From NCBI GenBank assembly GCA_018296165.2, contig JACKQL020000110.1, positions 1 through 64,000 on the forward strand: DNA of 64,000 bases, written 5' to 3'. This document shows positions 33,665 to 45,790 of this stretch, one piece after another. A program made the position numbers and the translations under genes. The notes beneath the pieces are model-generated. The model was not told the origin of the DNA. It saw only the letters and a list, made by a program, of their open reading frames with translations, and did no database searches. Every line of letters begins with the position of its first letter. Within the stretch, counting starts at the first letter, position 1. Source of the DNA: Termitomyces sp. T153 (lineage: Eukaryota > Basidiomycota > Agaricomycetes > Agaricales > Lyophyllaceae).

Positions 33665-36600
33665 TTACGAGTACTTGACGCTAAAGGGAGCAATCAAATC
33701 CAGCCCAATGGACACATCCAGTACCTGATTTATGACGTCGTAAGCATACTGAGCGTTTGATATCTCCTTTTCATTGACTTGAACTGAACTCGGCTTCATT
33801 GAAACGCCAAGGAAGCGAACTCTAGATGTCTTGACGCCAGAAGCAAATCCAAATTCACCCTGAACATCGAATCTGCCCTCTTCGAAAGAGAGTTTCAAGA
33901 ACGTCTGAGAAGATTGTGTGACAGACACGCCATCGTCAATGTATAGCGTACCCAAAGCCGTCCCATCCGTCCCAGGAGCAACCACAAACTCAAAGTCATG
34001 CATTCTCACTTCTGCCGTTGTCATCCCGGACTGGGCACGCAGGGGCAAAATTGCACCACCCTTAATGTGAAGTGGAATCTGGGTAAAGGATACGTTGGAG
34101 AGAGTAACAGTAGATCCTTGACCCTTGACTGGAGTAAGAGTGGTAAAATCGTAGAAAATGTCGTCAGGAAGGTAGAATGTCACGGAAGTCGAGTTTTCTT
34201 CCGTTACCGGTGACACGAGGACCGAATCACCATAGAAAAATTGGAGGTCGATAGAGTAGGTAGCTGTATCCATTGGATACTTATACCATAGAGGATGGAG
34301 TACAGGAGTTCCGTCAAGGTGTGCTTGGTGGAAAGCGGTGTATATATAATCCAGAAGGCGATAACTAAAATATATGAGAACAATGACGCGACAGCTGCTG
34401 TGGACAGCATACCGAATATCAATGACGTTCTTAGCAGCCTGAGTGACGCTCGCCCAAACATAGAATTCTTGGCTGATCGATGTGTCATCGTTGTGCTAAG
34501 GTCGACTGCTAAGCATGTTATGATCACCCTGTATGATAAGACTTACGTCGCGCATGAAGGGATAGAAGGCGCCAAGCATTGCCCATCGTGCGCAAAGTGT
34601 CTCGGTGGTGTTACCGCCTTGAATACTTTTATTAGGTATTCCCAATGGAATGAAATGACATACCAAATCCACAGATATCGCTACCAATCATCGGTAGCTG
34701 ATAGATCGAGGCGAAACCCAGCATGCCAGCAATAGACTTCCGATAGTGGTCCCATGTGCTCAGATTATCGCCTAGCCATTTGCCAACTTTGTGTCCGGCG
34801 CCGGCGAAAGTGGAGCGGGTAATGACGAGCGTCCGTTTGCCCGGACGACGCGCAAGCATTGCTTCATGAGTAGCCATCGACATCATCATTCCATAGAGAT
34901 TGTGAACATCATATTCAACTAAACCATTCGCATGTTTCGAGTCCACCTAATGATTTCTACGACTCAATATGGAAAGATTAGTTCGGAAACTCTTACGGAT
35001 GCCGTCTTCGCGGAGAGAGGGCCAGCCGCGTTGTTTATTGAATAAGGTGGCGATAAGATGTCATCCCTTTTAGCTTTGACTGTGGAATTGACAAAGATAG
35101 GAGCATTAGGATCAGGCGGAGGACTTGTACGAGCCGGAGGTAGATCCTGTTCTACAGCTTGTTGGAAAGGATCGTTGCAAGGCAGATTACAGAACTATCA
35201 TCCCTTCAAAATGGGCGAAGCCGACGAGATCAAGAAGCTTACGCTCGACGGTTCATTCATGTCGATCCATACCCCATCAATGTCAATTCCTGTGGTGGGA
35301 TTGTAGAAAAGCCCAAACTCATTATTCCAGAATCTGTTGAAGATATTTTCAGCCTCTGGTGACCCTATAAGCAAGGATACTATACTCTGAAATATTAGGG
35401 TGGAACCAATCTAAAAAGGCTGAGTTCACGGTGAAATCTGGGTAAAACCAGCCACAAACCTGGAAAAACCGTCACACCTGTTGTTCGAGAGGGTTTAGTA
35501 ACTCTACTGGCTCAATGATCATAGATTTACCTGGCCACACCAATCCGAGGCTGTCACTTCCATTCGCAGCCTTGAGCCAAACGTCCAACTCTGTACCTCG
35601 ATTGAACGTCGCGTAATCCTCTCCGGGCGTATATGCAACGGCGGGATCCGTCATGAGGACTTCACATAACCAATAAATGAATTCGTCTTAAGAATTTTGG
35701 ATTTTAACTTACTGTACTTCTGGTTATGCGAGTGGAGGTAACTAACGATGTCCCTCATTCTGTTAAGGGGGAAATAGGAAGGATCGACCGTAAAAATTTT
35801 CCGTCCATCCATATAATCTAGTGCAAAATTGTTCACCGCTTCGACGGGAAAGAAGATGTGAAATGAGATACCGATGTCGGTCCACATGGTCTCAAGAGGA
35901 ATGTCAGCAGCCGAATAGTTAGAGATCACGGCGGCGACGTTGACGAAGTCTGCAGGACATTAAACATTGAAACTTGGTGGTGATCATACGTCCTTACCTT
36001 TGTATCCGAATCGACATTGATGGAAACCGAACGACCAATATGGAACTTCTGCAGGTGTTCCTACTATCTCTGCGTATTGCCTCGCGACTTCCGTAGGATC
36101 TGTTGCACTACCAGCGAGAAAATAGAAGTCCAGCACTCCACCGATTACGTTATACTCCAGCGAAGTTCCTTTCGTATTAGTGAGCTTAATATCCATACCA
36201 TTTGAGTTGAGCAGGAAGACCCCATGTGTCCCCGTAGTCCGGTGCTCGAAGTACACGGGATGGTTTCCGTAAAGGTTGGTGCCGACCGGGATGCCGTTCG
36301 CATCTCGCGACCACAAGGTAAGCGTGGTATTTTCGGTCGGAAGACGGAACGGGTTTGTATGTTCTCCAAGTCCATAGATATTAGCATTCGAAGGCAGGTT
36401 TGTCTTCACGCGTAAGTATTGGGGCTCGAAGATGAGGGGATGTGAGGCAGTAGAGAAGAGCACCTCATGCGAGGCGGTTCGATAGATCGAAAAGGAGAAG
36501 GGAGAATCAGTGTAGTTGAACTGGATAGCTGCTTTTTCTGGGGATATGTTCAAGTTTGCGCTGGGTCGAGGAAGAACTGACTCAGGTACTTCGAAGCGTG

Positions 36601-36930
36601 ATGAGGCAGCGTCGACTATCTTGACATGGATGCGAGTATCTAAGATTTTTTATATTGTAATATCGGAGATAATCATTGTTGGAGCGTACCTGTCTCATAA
36701 ATCACCGTCAAGCCCAGTCTCTTGATGTCCGGCCCAAAGACTGCGCATCCATCACCATTGAGGACAAGGTCTGCTGTCAGTGTCGCACCAGCGCTCATCA
36801 CGTTCGTCGCAGAATAGCCGGAACATGCATCGAGGACTGCCGGATCGATGAACGTAGAATGCGAAATGCTTGCTTGGAACAATGCAATAGCCGTCGCGTA
36901 GAAAATGTTCAGAAAGGCTTTTAGTCGCAT
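33665..36930 (-). CDS. Secreted GH31 alpha-glucosidase-family glycoside hydrolase
   Basis: Retaining glycosidase that releases alpha-linked glucose (possibly xylose) from sugar polymers outside the cell. The start at 36930 gives a signal peptide ([19 protein letters not shown], cleavage probably after ASISHS). Then come the N-terminal beta-sandwich with IYGLGEH and [20 protein letters not shown], the barrel start [23 protein letters not shown]-like ETMWTDI, and the nucleophile motif [11 protein letters not shown]. The acid/base region is [18 protein letters not shown], followed by [10 protein letters not shown] and a C-terminal beta domain ending APFSVKYS. Exon 1 is 36930-36690, then introns 36689-36640, 35997-35950, 35871-35818 and several more. 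Splicing near 35470-35330 restores [17 protein letters not shown]. No lesions found. A change of substrate to xylose cannot be excluded. Confidence 0.92.
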
Positions 36931-39179
36931 AGTGAAGGGACGTAGGATACAAAGAAAGGCTGGGGTGAGAGCTTCCAACCTTGATGGCATATAAGAGGTG
37001 ACAGAACGGGAGGTCCGGATACTGAGAAGCGCGTGAAACAGAACTTCTTGAACTTCTTGTGCTTATTAGTGGGGAGTTTATGCTTCTCGTCGACTTCTCG
37101 GTAGCCTTGCATGCACTTGGTCGTCAAAGAACCGTACTCAACGCCTGGTTTCACGGATCCGAAAATCTCTAGTGAACCGGTCGACTTAGATACATACAGC
37201 TTTCTCGAGGGCGTAAGCTGCAATGCCGTATAAGGCCATGTCCCTCGAAAAACTTACGCCGGAAACCTTCATTGTACGTGACGATAGCAACATTTGTCCC
37301 AAAAACAGATCAGCGACAGTGAAAATTCAAAGAACCAGCCATAATGATGCATGCATCACATGCACTGAGACCTGAAATCGACTCCATGCGAGTAAAAGGT
37401 GCAAAAAAGGTATCGCGGAAAAATGGCGGAAGACAGTATCAAGTTACCCACGGCCCTGAATAGGTTCACCCAAATCAAAATCTTATTTGTTCAAATAGAA
37501 TATCAAGATTTCAGTACATGGCCTCCCCAGGGGCAAAATGAAATCGCCCTTGATCAGTAGAATGGGATCCAAGTGAAGGGTCACGGCTTGTGAGAGCAAC
37601 CGTCGATCACATCCCTCTGATTGGGGTAAGAACGTCGATAGAAAATTATATACCAATAAGCATCAGTCCCCAGTATTTCCAGCGGAATGTCAGTGGTTAA
37701 GCAATAAAGGTCACTTTAGTTACATCAAAAAGAAAAAGGCCTAGGATTGAATTATCAGTATTTAGAAGGTCGAAGGGCAAGATGAACCTCATACTTCTAC
37801 ATGTCGATCGAATCGCCATTGTATTTCTCATCATTGGCAAGACATATAAATCCAGTACTGAGTAATTAACATTATAATATACTTCAGCGTACTCTTGCCA
37901 GTCTTTGAACTCTTGAATGATTCATACCGTTCGAGTTCAACGGGATACACCATGCGTCCAAATGCTCAAATACACGGCCTGATGGCTTCCATACTAAAGT
38001 TGAGTACTCAACTTTAGTACGGAAGCCACGTTGAGTACGTACCGGAGAGGATGCTCTGTAATCAATTAGAAGACGTTTGGATGTTCTACGGTCTGTGGAC
38101 ATTGGCGTTCGGATGCAGAAGATACTTATTGATGAGAGCAGCACTTCTTTGTGAGAGCAAAGTGGAGAAGAGCCCACTACGCGTGAGAGCAGCAAGATAG
38201 ATCCGAGTGTCGAGAAGGAAAAGGAGAGCTGTGTTCTTATTACATAGCGGGCTCTTCTGGACAGCTATTACGTTTACACGAGGTAGCTGCAAGATCGACT
38301 TGGGCACCCGAGGCATCTTGATGTGGATACGTGGAGTTTCACAGTATCGACTTATGAATTTAGGCCGATAGCTTTACTTATTTCATCAATAACATTTGAG
38401 CTTAGTTTTTGACATTGACATTGAGACCAAACCTTCCGCATACCTTGCCATTGCATGGAAGGTCAGCTATACATGTTTGGTGCGTGTAATACCGAGGTAG
38501 AGGCAGTAATACGCTTTGAAACATCGCGATAAATTCTACCTCAAGAGTTTGGTTTGGGCGCGGGGAGATATTAATGATCGAGTGACCAGGAGATCGTGTA
38601 ACGAATGACGTGGTCGCGCCTGCTTCTGATCAAGAGATGTCTCATATAGATCATGGTAAACTAAAACGCTTGGAAAAACAACAGTCTTCGCGACATTGCG
38701 AGTGGAACGACAACAGAACATGGAGCTGGTCGACATATCAATCAACGTCGACTAGGCGCAGACATCCGCGGGATTAGTTTGATGCAAAGTTCCAGAAAGG
38801 AGCAGGAGATGCTTGTCGGAAAGCCTCGCAGATATAAGCAGGATTCACATTGCCAAGAGAGATGTTGCAGCTGCAGGATGGGCTTGTGGTCGTTAGAATT
38901 GAAATTTTCATTGATTTCAGTGCGGTTTGTGGATGTCGTGATGAGGGTCGGAAGTCTTATCTTATCTGCTTACATATCTACGGAATTTGAAATGTTCGGC
39001 AGGGTGATAAGGTAAAAGACTTGACAACCAAAACCTTGCTGCCACCAGGAGACCTCGCCACCACGTCTGCCTATGATATGGGCGAAGTCAGTGAGTGAAA
39101 GTATATTATAGTGCTTATCCAACTTCTAATGATCTGATCAGCCTACTATGAGCATGAGTGGGAGAGACAACTAGCGCAA
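36931..39179. other. About 2.2 kb with no supported gene
   Basis: Divergent intergenic space between the GH31 gene (-) and the F-box gene (+), so it should contain both promoters. A 44-nt palindrome lies at 37984-38027. Short readings (up to about 100 codons) show no recognisable product. Confidence 0.5.
37984..38027. repeat. 44-nt near-perfect palindrome
   Basis: Two 22-nt arms: GGCTTCCATACTAAAGTTGA plus GT, and the reverse complement with one mismatch (A against C at arm position 8). The central 28 nt (TACTAAAG...CTTTAGTA) are perfect. There is no spacer, so it could extrude as a cruciform or serve as a dimeric protein-binding site. Confidence 0.85.
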
Positions 39180-40646
39180 ATGTACTTGGCTCCTTCTGAT
39201 TCGTCCCAAGCTTCCAGTGATGCCAAAGCACAAGATATGATTCGTGCGAGCTCTACTTCTGCTGGGGACACATCTACTTCAAGTTCACCCGCCCTAGTGG
39301 GATTCAAAGGCATGGAAAACTTACCTACTGAACTTCTTTGCAAAGTTTTTTGGCATTGTACTTCAAATTATACCCCAATTTCCACTAATGGACCTTCCAT
39401 GCCCCTCATCTTATCTCAGGTGTCATCACAATGGCGTTCAGTAGCAATGGCCTTTCCCTGGCTCTGGAACGAAGTTGTGATAGACTGTGGTGACTGGTCC
39501 AATATGCCGAAACTCGTTAAGTGTGCTCATTATCATCTGGAGCGCAGCGGCGACCTTCCTATATCCATTTATACTAGCGGTTCAATTCGTCCTTCCAGCC
39601 AAGGTCCTGCGGATACTAATGCCATTCATCAACTGGTTTCTCCATATGCTTCTAGAATCTGGCATACCACGCTTGCTTTCCCGCTCGATTGGTTGAACAA
39701 TTTCCTCCGAAACACTGCGAGCATTGAAGAAGTCCAGTCTTTGGAGTCTCTTAAGCTGGTCTACCATCCGACGGAGGGTAGTGGCCAGCTAGCAGACAAC
39801 AACTTATTCATACATGCGCCGAAGCTTCGCAAGGTGGAACTCGAGTACGCATCCGAGTTAGGGTGGAGGTATCTTGCCCAGAACACGGTTCACCTTCCAT
39901 GGTCGCAGATTGAGGAACTAAATTTTATCCATATCGTCGCATCGCCGTCGTATCTCCAGTATATGCTCGTCCGGTGCGTTACTCTTGAGAAATGTACGCT
40001 GAGCATTGTCAAAGTCGCCGAGGAGATTACGAACCAATTTCATTTCCTCATACCTCACCCTCCTCAACTCAATCACATCAGTCTTCCGAGCATCAAACAT
40101 TTGACGTTGTACAATCCTAAGAATTTTGATTATATCAAATATCTTGCTGGATTACGGATCCACTTTCCTTCTCTCGAGCACTTCGGCATCGCATCTGGTG
40201 GCGATCCAAGGAACGGCAGACAGTGGTCGCACACGCAATTCAAGCAGTTCATCACAGAAGCTAATGTGCTCCTCCGCTCTGTATCCACCCCTGCACATAT
40301 CAGCGATGCCGACATCGAGAGCATAATAGGGGAGGTACCTTCGTTGGTGGAGCTTGACGTCAGCGAAGGTAGCTCGATTTCTGAGACGACAGTGAGATTG
40401 ATGTTGCAAGGGTACTTGGCTTCTCAGCTCGAGGTTTTGAAGTGTGCAGTCGCTCCCGAGTTGTTGTCGAATTTCCTTGATATGGTTGAGAGTCGTTTTG
40501 TTCCCAGGAAGTCCAAGGCGAAGTATAGGGGTTTTAAGAAGCTTGTTATTCGATGTCCGAAAGACTCAGATGGATACAGAGAGGTTGAAGAACGTGTTGA
40601 GGAGTTGCAGGAGCTCGGACGTGATATCACCGTTGTGGATGCTTAA
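39180..40646 (+). CDS. F-box protein (488 aa)
   Basis: Probable substrate receptor of an SCF ubiquitin ligase; F-box proteins of this shape are highly expanded in mushrooms. A Ser/Thr-rich leader of ~45 residues precedes the F-box: LPTELLCKVFWHC, then PLILSQVSSQWRSVAMAFPWLW, the usual 'W..VA...P.LW' ending. The rest has irregular leucine-rich segments (LESLKLVYHP, LRKVELEYAS, SIKHLTLYNP, LVELDVSEGS), as expected for a substrate-binding region. It is a single open frame with no intron, and the start is the first ATG in frame. An upstream 5' exon is possible but not required. Substrate unknown. Confidence 0.85.
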   Translation: MYLAPSDSSQASSDAKAQDMIRASSTSAGDTSTSSSPALVGFKGMENLPTELLCKVFWHCTSNYTPISTNGPSMPLILSQVSSQWRSVAMAFPWLWNEVVIDCGDWSNMPKLVKCAHYHLERSGDLPISIYTSGSIRPSSQGPADTNAIHQLVSPYASRIWHTTLAFPLDWLNNFLRNTASIEEVQSLESLKLVYHPTEGSGQLADNNLFIHAPKLRKVELEYASELGWRYLAQNTVHLPWSQIEELNFIHIVASPSYLQYMLVRCVTLEKCTLSIVKVAEEITNQFHFLIPHPPQLNHISLPSIKHLTLYNPKNFDYIKYLAGLRIHFPSLEHFGIASGGDPRNGRQWSHTQFKQFITEANVLLRSVSTPAHISDADIESIIGEVPSLVELDVSEGSSISETTVRLMLQGYLASQLEVLKCAVAPELLSNFLDMVESRFVPRKSKAKYRGFKKLVIRCPKDSDGYREVEERVEELQELGRDITVVDA

Positions 40647-41714
40647 TGTCTGTGCTCTACTCAAAGAGAGTATTCTTTTCTACTGATTCCGGTTTTATAG
40701 GCTGTGCGCTTGCGGAAAGTTCAAGCGTTCCAACCGAGGAGTCATTTGGAATGAATATCTTGCGTGTACTATTATAAACTTCATTTATTATAGTTACCAG
40801 GCGTTGTATGTAGTGAACGATGTACTTGTACCATATTGTGACAAGAATACGAATACCAAAGATGCGGATATATGGAGTGCTGCCTTGATCAAATCTTAGG
40901 AAGTCTTTGACTTTTGGCAGCCACCTCGCTCCGTTTTTGACCTCTCTTTTGTTGTAATCCGAGGCTTATCGTATCCCCGGGCCATTAGAATCGCAGGTGG
41001 CGTGATGGTACGATGTTCCTGATCCATAGGTACATAGCTATAAATTCGCTTTGGGAATTATTACCTCAGTTTCGAAGGCTGATCCACTTGCTGTGATCCT
41101 GTGTACATGACTAGCGGCTTCTCTAGACTGTTCCGGTGTTTTTTTCACTTGGGCTCACACACTTCCCCAATTCTTTATATAGATTGTGCCCGCGCCAGAA
41201 TGCCGGACCACCTGATTGAACTGTGTCAACCTGACATCTCATTTATGCTAAGACCTGATCTACTTTGAACCATTATGGAAATGCTACATAGTCGACCTTT
41301 TGTTATCTGATTCTCGGGACATAAAGAATTCTCCTGATCTTTGACGCAACGACTCTGGGGGTATTTTCCAACCGGAGATAAGAGAGGTTCGGAAGCATAT
41401 TGGCCATCAAAGTTCGAGATATGTTTCAGTTGCGAGGATCAAGCCTTAGTTTCAGGCTTGAGCTTGAACGTTGAAGGCTTGGACGATAAGTGTCCAGCGG
41501 TGCGTGAAGGACAATGAGTCGACATGGAGGACGGTCCGAGCAAAGCTTTTTTTGTGTCCACGCGTGTTTCGTGTTTCAAACATGGCCGGTCCTTGATCGC
41601 GGTCACCTGATAAGTAGGGTTAATTTCCGAGTCACTGCCATCAGTATAAAGAGGCCGCATGTTTCCCAACCCCAGCCTTTGAGGAAGTTCCGAGCCATTG
41701 CTGTCGTCTGTACG
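40647..41714. other. Intergenic, no gene seen
   Basis: AT-rich 3' region of the F-box gene and presumed promoter of the following gene. No domain, RNA gene or repeat recognised. Confidence 0.5.
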
Positions 41715-42692
41715 ATGTCAGGTCCTCGCGTCGCATTCGCCAACTCGACAAATATCCCTCGGAGCTCTCGTCCATCGCTGGCCTCTCTTTCTAAGCTGAG
41801 CTCGAGAAAGTCTGCTCCGACATGCACAGTCTCGCTTGCAAATGTCAGCACAAACGATTTCCCAATCTCCCTCTCATCATTCAGTCCGACAAATTCTTCC
41901 TTTCCTTCGCAAAACTTGATTCCATTTCCTTCATCGTCTTCTGTGGATGGTATTGGTTCAACGATCAGCCAGTCTAATCGTTCTTGCCTTCAATTGCTCA
42001 GATCGTCGTCAGTGATACCACTACCACCCAGAACTCGCGCAGGTTCCATTAAAAATTCGTCTCAGGAAAGACGGAAAAGGCCCACAGCACCTCTGCTTCA
42101 ACCAGCGTCTCTCAACTCACCTCAGCTGTGCCCAGCTCCCGAACAGCCGCCTCGAAAACGTCCTCGGTTGCAGAAGCCCTGTTCAGACAAAGCGACGAAG
42201 TCATCACCGATAAACTCTTCCGACCTCCGGACCCTGGCGATTGTCCAACGGTGTGTTGCAGAGGGAGTGTTGATGCGCAGGCAGGCACGGACGACGTTAT
42301 CCTCGCAAGCTGCGGTCTTTGACAATCAAGACATACTTCTAGCGAGCCGTCTTCGATCACGCCTTATTTCCCAGGGTATAAAGGCAACAGATCTTGTTGA
42401 TTTGAAAAGCGAGTTGGAGACCAACCTTATGGATGTCGATAGAGGAGTTCTTCTCTCCACTTCGATTGACTCCGTCGATATGGATATTGACGTTGAGGCT
42501 ACTGTCCGGTCCGGATCCATACTTTCCTCGCCGCCGCGCCGATCATCCTTCTTGGCTCCTGACTGCGTCATAAGGCCACCACAGCTTGTAGCTGCCCTGA
42601 CCTTACGCAATCACACTCGGAAACCATCTCGTTTCTCCGCAAGTTCGGAGCGAACAAGGAAGCCATCACCGCTTGTTAACTCTGCTTTGTGA
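41715..42692 (+). CDS. Ser/Pro-rich basic protein with NLS-like motif (about 325 aa)
   Basis: The open frame extends upstream to 41514, but the ATG at 41715 (MSGPRVAFANSTN) is the more natural start, because the upstream part has no protein-like composition. Residues ~20-170 are Ser-rich and probably disordered. PPRKRPRLQK near 42150-42180 resembles a nuclear localisation signal. A predicted helical segment (LRTLAIVQRCVAEGVLMRRQ ... ILLASRLRSRLISQGI) follows, then an acidic stretch and a basic Ser-rich end. I do not recognise the family; nuclear location is inference from the basic motif alone. Confidence 0.55.
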   Translation: MSGPRVAFANSTNIPRSSRPSLASLSKLSSRKSAPTCTVSLANVSTNDFPISLSSFSPTNSSFPSQNLIPFPSSSSVDGIGSTISQSNRSCLQLLRSSSVIPLPPRTRAGSIKNSSQERRKRPTAPLLQPASLNSPQLCPAPEQPPRKRPRLQKPCSDKATKSSPINSSDLRTLAIVQRCVAEGVLMRRQARTTLSSQAAVFDNQDILLASRLRSRLISQGIKATDLVDLKSELETNLMDVDRGVLLSTSIDSVDMDIDVEATVRSGSILSSPPRRSSFLAPDCVIRPPQLVAALTLRNHTRKPSRFSASSERTRKPSPLVNSAL

Positions 42693-43882
42693 GGTTCGAC
42701 CCTTTTCATTCATATTTGTTATTTTGTCTTATTGTTCGCATAGGAAAATCGGCCGTGGTCATGAGACCCTCATTTGTTTCTCGCAGCTTGAAGCTGCCAT
42801 GTCGCTTTCGACGCATTGCATTGCAATTCTGCTTTCGCCAAAATGTAGCCATTATCAGCATCTGTCTCATCACATTTCCTACCCGCGTCCGGCCATTGGT
42901 GAAACTCCCCCGCCGGACTTGATGGCTGTTGATCTTGCCCATCTTTTATGACATTGACGGTCACGACGGTTCACGATTTACGAACGCTTTACTGGTCTTC
43001 CGCGATGGTCAGTATCATGTCCAGCACATATTGTACTCAACTAGTGTAGCCCTACATACTTTCAATCGCCATCACCACACTCTTTTATATAATTTCATGG
43101 GGTTTTTTTATATTACTCTAAGTTGTTAGTGGGCTGGAGCGAGCTGAGCGTGTTCAACCGGGAATTTCAATAAACGCCACTAGGGGAAGTGGCCACCAGG
43201 CACAACTCGGATGTTAGTTGGCATCAGTGATGACATATAAGATTAGGTGTGGAGGGTATCGGAAATTTTTTACGTTCGCTCGATTTGGATGGTCCCTGTC
43301 TGACAATCTTGTATTAGTGATCTTTCTTTTGTGGACTTCTACTTAATGAAGTTAACTTTTTCATTTATCAATAGGTCCTCGGCACAAGTAAACGCCACTC
43401 CATAGGTTCCTTGATACTACCAAGGGTTGCACGAAGTTCCATGTCAGAATCAACTTTTAACATATGGAAGAGATGCTCTGGTCATCACATGTGATGCTTC
43501 CCTAGAGATTCATGAGAGCAATTCTGTATGTTCCTCTTCTCACAGATTCCTAAGATTACCAAGGGTCATAGCTGCATGCTGGAGAACTCAACTAGTGCCA
43601 AGCTGTATTTTTCCAATTTTCTTTCTCATGTTTTCAAATTTTGAGTATGGTTTCTAGGCAACAGATTCAGAGAGAACAGGTTCTCAATCAAATCAAGAAG
43701 CCAAAGTTTCTGAACTTGAGCCAAGTGATGACTTTGGCAGTGGGTAAGACTTAGCAGAGCATGGTCAGGCTCAACTAGGTTAAGGTGAAAGGCAGGAGGA
43801 AGAACATGGAGTTGTCATGGACAAGGTAAAAAACAATGACTTCCAAGAGCTATAGGAGGCTGCAAGTTGCTCAGACATTGAA
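42693..43882. other. Intergenic into transposon flank
   Basis: No supported gene. From about 43430 CG dinucleotides become rare, marking the left flank of the Plavaka-type fossil. No terminal inverted repeat could be paired with the region after 45790. Confidence 0.4.
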
Positions 43883-45790
43883 GTGGCCCTTGCACACATC
43901 AGAGAGCTGCAGATGACATTGCTCGAGGACCAAATTTCTATTTTTGGTCAGGATCTGATTAACCAGCTACACAACCCTCCCATAGATCTCCCTGAAGATC
44001 AGTGGCTATCTCTAGAGCTTTTCTTTGCAATGAACTCTGCCTCTCAAGAAGTGTATACAGCATCAAGAAGGGCCATACTTTGGCAATACCCTGACAGCAA
44101 TATCTTGACACACAAAGAAGTCAAAAAGTTGTTGATGTCACAGGTGTGGTTGATGTAACTCATGCATCAGTTATACTGGCTTTTATTGTGGTCATGATAC
44201 ACATACTCATTGTGGTGAAAGTTGCTTTGACTCCAAACAAAGCAACTCCACCAGAGATTTAACACTATCCCTCTTGGTCCACAACTCCCAGTACAGAAGA
44301 AAAGCTTTCATGGCTCAATCTCTATGAAAAATTGTATACTCCAGACTCAGGCTCTTGAACAATACTTGACCAATAATGGTGGTGTTCTGAAGTCCTATGA
44401 TGATAGATATTCTATCTGGAACAGAGTATCTTGGGGCTGTGAGGGCAGGTCACATTCAGCCCAATGACATTGTTGTTTTGATGGTGCACAGCTCTCTGAA
44501 AACAAACAATCAGATTGTTCCACCTGAATTCAGACCTACTGGGAGGTACACAGAGGAGTGTAAACAGATTATAGACAAAGCACATGAAGGAGAGTTTCTA
44601 GGGCCAGAAGAAAGAAAGTTACTGCACCACTTGATGATGCAGCAAAATGAAACTTTTGCATGGAGATACAAAGGGATGGTCTACATATCTGGGATGCTTC
44701 AGAAGGGAAAGTTGTAACCAGCCATCCTTTCTTTGCTCTTGCCACTGTAGATGGGCCTGCTCTTAGTCACTTGAATGGACTTGTAGGACACATGGATATG
44801 AATGGCTGCTGTTTGCAATATGGTTTTTTGGGCTGTCAAAAAAACCCAGGATGCTCACTATTACCTATGCTCCTCAAGCCAATTGATTCTGATGCAAGGT
44901 GTGAGCATAATGATATTGCTTGGAACTATGTCTGCATGGCCTCATCTCCTACAGCTGAAAGTTATATGCAGAGTTCAAAGCTTGTTGTGTCTGCTAGGAG
45001 CAAAGGTGAGTATAAAGAGCTGTGAAAAAAGGCTGGTATTGCCAAACCCAGCATTCTTTTTGGTATCAAGAGTGTACATTGCTTTCTAATAATGTACTGT
45101 TTTGGCCCTGATATAATGCATTTTATCTGCCTTAACATACCAGATATCCCACTTCCATTGCGGTGTGGCACTATGGCATGTGGATTACACAACACAATTG
45201 ATACTGGGTCAAGGGCAGTCTTCAAAGATCATGATACATAGACACTACATAGTGCACTAATTGCAGCAGCCACCCCTCCTTGTGATCCAGCTCTCAAACT
45301 AGTGTTTATGGCCTGGAATTTCTTACTGTATCTATTTGTTCTGGGGTCAGGTCTCTTTTACAATGTCTTGCCAACAGATTATTGTCAGCACTTCTGTGAT
45401 CTCATATTTGCTGTTCAAGTTCTTGACCAACACCATATCTCTAGAGGAGCAATTTCAGCAGATTGCCAAGGCACTACTTTGTTTTGTTATCAATTTCAAG
45501 CAGTTTTATTATCAGCATTGGACTGACCATGTACATTTTGTTTGACAGAGTGTTCATCAGCTAATGCATCTTGCTTTTGGAGTTGTTTGGCTTGAGACAC
45601 CAATATGCTCATCTCAATGGACAGTGGAAAGGACGATCAGAAATTTGGCCCATGAAATGCAGCAGCCATTTAATCCTTGTGCCAATCTTGCTCAAGAATC
45701 CTATTACATTCTCCAGTTAATGCTCTCAAAGCAATTGTTCCTGACTTTGTTGATCCTCTCAAATTACCTCTCAGTTTCACTGATTTGAAG
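43883..45790 (+). pseudogene. Plavaka/CACTA-type (Tnp2-like) DNA transposase fossil
   Basis: Decayed transposase of the kind abundant in mushrooms and annotated as Plavaka, or Tnp2, transposase. Recognised blocks in order: LPEDQWLSLELFFAMNSASQ with YPDSNILTHKEVKKL (43990-44130), GVVDVTHAS, LGAVRAGHIQPNDIVVLM (44430-44490), an IWDASEGKVV block followed by SHLNGLVGH (44680-44790), FGPDIMHF (about 45100), AWNFLLYLFVLGSGLFYNVL with the YCQHFCDLI region (45310-45410), and SSQWTVERTIRNLAHEMQQP (45610-45670). At least five frame changes or stops separate them, and segments are missing around 44280-44400 and 44500-44680. Motif recall, not a search, supports the family name. Inactive. Confidence 0.78.
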
